The notes under the pieces were generated by a model. It saw nothing but the letters and a program-made list of their open reading frames with translations, made no database searches and was not told where the DNA came from. A DNA stretch of 5,560 nucleotides from an uncultured Bacteroidota bacterium (GTDB lineage Bacteria; Bacteroidota; Bacteroidia; Chitinophagales; Saprospiraceae), in contig CALEYM010000827.1 of NCBI GenBank assembly GCA_937926185.1, positions 1 through 5,560 of the forward strand, in the 5' to 3' direction. How positions within the stretch are numbered: position 1 is the first letter of the stretch; every line of letters begins with the position of its first letter. This document shows positions 5,555 through 5,560 of this stretch, in pieces. The translations under genes were made by a program, and so were the position numbers.

Positions 5555-5560
5555 CCCGTA

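Noticed and set aside
1..5560. Defence system, prophage, insertion sequence or secondary-metabolite cluster
   Set aside because: All frames of gene length resolve to housekeeping, envelope or methyltransferase genes. There is no transposase, integrase, toxin-antitoxin or nuclease motif. A lone FkbM methyltransferase does not make a biosynthetic cluster.

Overview
The window is a compact stretch of ordinary chromosome, most likely from a member of the phylum Bacteroidota (perhaps Saprospiria or Chitinophagia; the class is a guess). Three things point that way. Start codons lack Shine-Dalgarno sequences and have A/T-rich leaders. Two intergenic sites fit the Bacteroidota sigma-factor consensus (TTG/TTTG, about 19 nt, TAnnTTTG). 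The predicted proteins also have that flavour: a DUF4197 lipoprotein, a small outer-membrane-type protein, and PanC and LipA of typical length.

Layout from left to right. A gene cut by the left edge (minus strand, first 17 codons only) overlaps by one base the end of a DUF4197 lipoprotein gene (51-770, minus). A 169-bp divergent intergenic region follows, ending in three copies of CAAAACT directly before the start codon of a ROK-family sugar kinase (940-1839, plus). The kinase converges on lipA, lipoyl synthase (1905-2780, minus). Their junction is a large perfect inverted repeat built from two near-palindromes, and it contains both stop codons. Upstream of lipA on the same strand are an FkbM-type methyltransferase (2838-3689) and a predicted exported beta-barrel-like protein (3689-4465), which overlap at TGATG. 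These three probably form one operon read from a promoter near 4483-4512. Divergent from them is panC, pantothenate synthetase (4649-5506, plus), with its own promoter-like site at 4598-4628. The window ends in a hairpin whose T tract suits a minus-strand transcript entering from the right.

Functionally there are two cofactor genes: lipA makes the lipoyl group of 2-oxoacid dehydrogenases and the glycine cleavage system, and panC makes pantothenate for coenzyme A. With them are a sugar kinase and several envelope or unassigned genes. I see no mobile-element gene, CRISPR array, tRNA, rRNA or defence system. The strongest non-coding signal is the nested palindrome between the kinase and lipA, which may belong to a dispersed repeat family. 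I found no convincing new multi-gene system.
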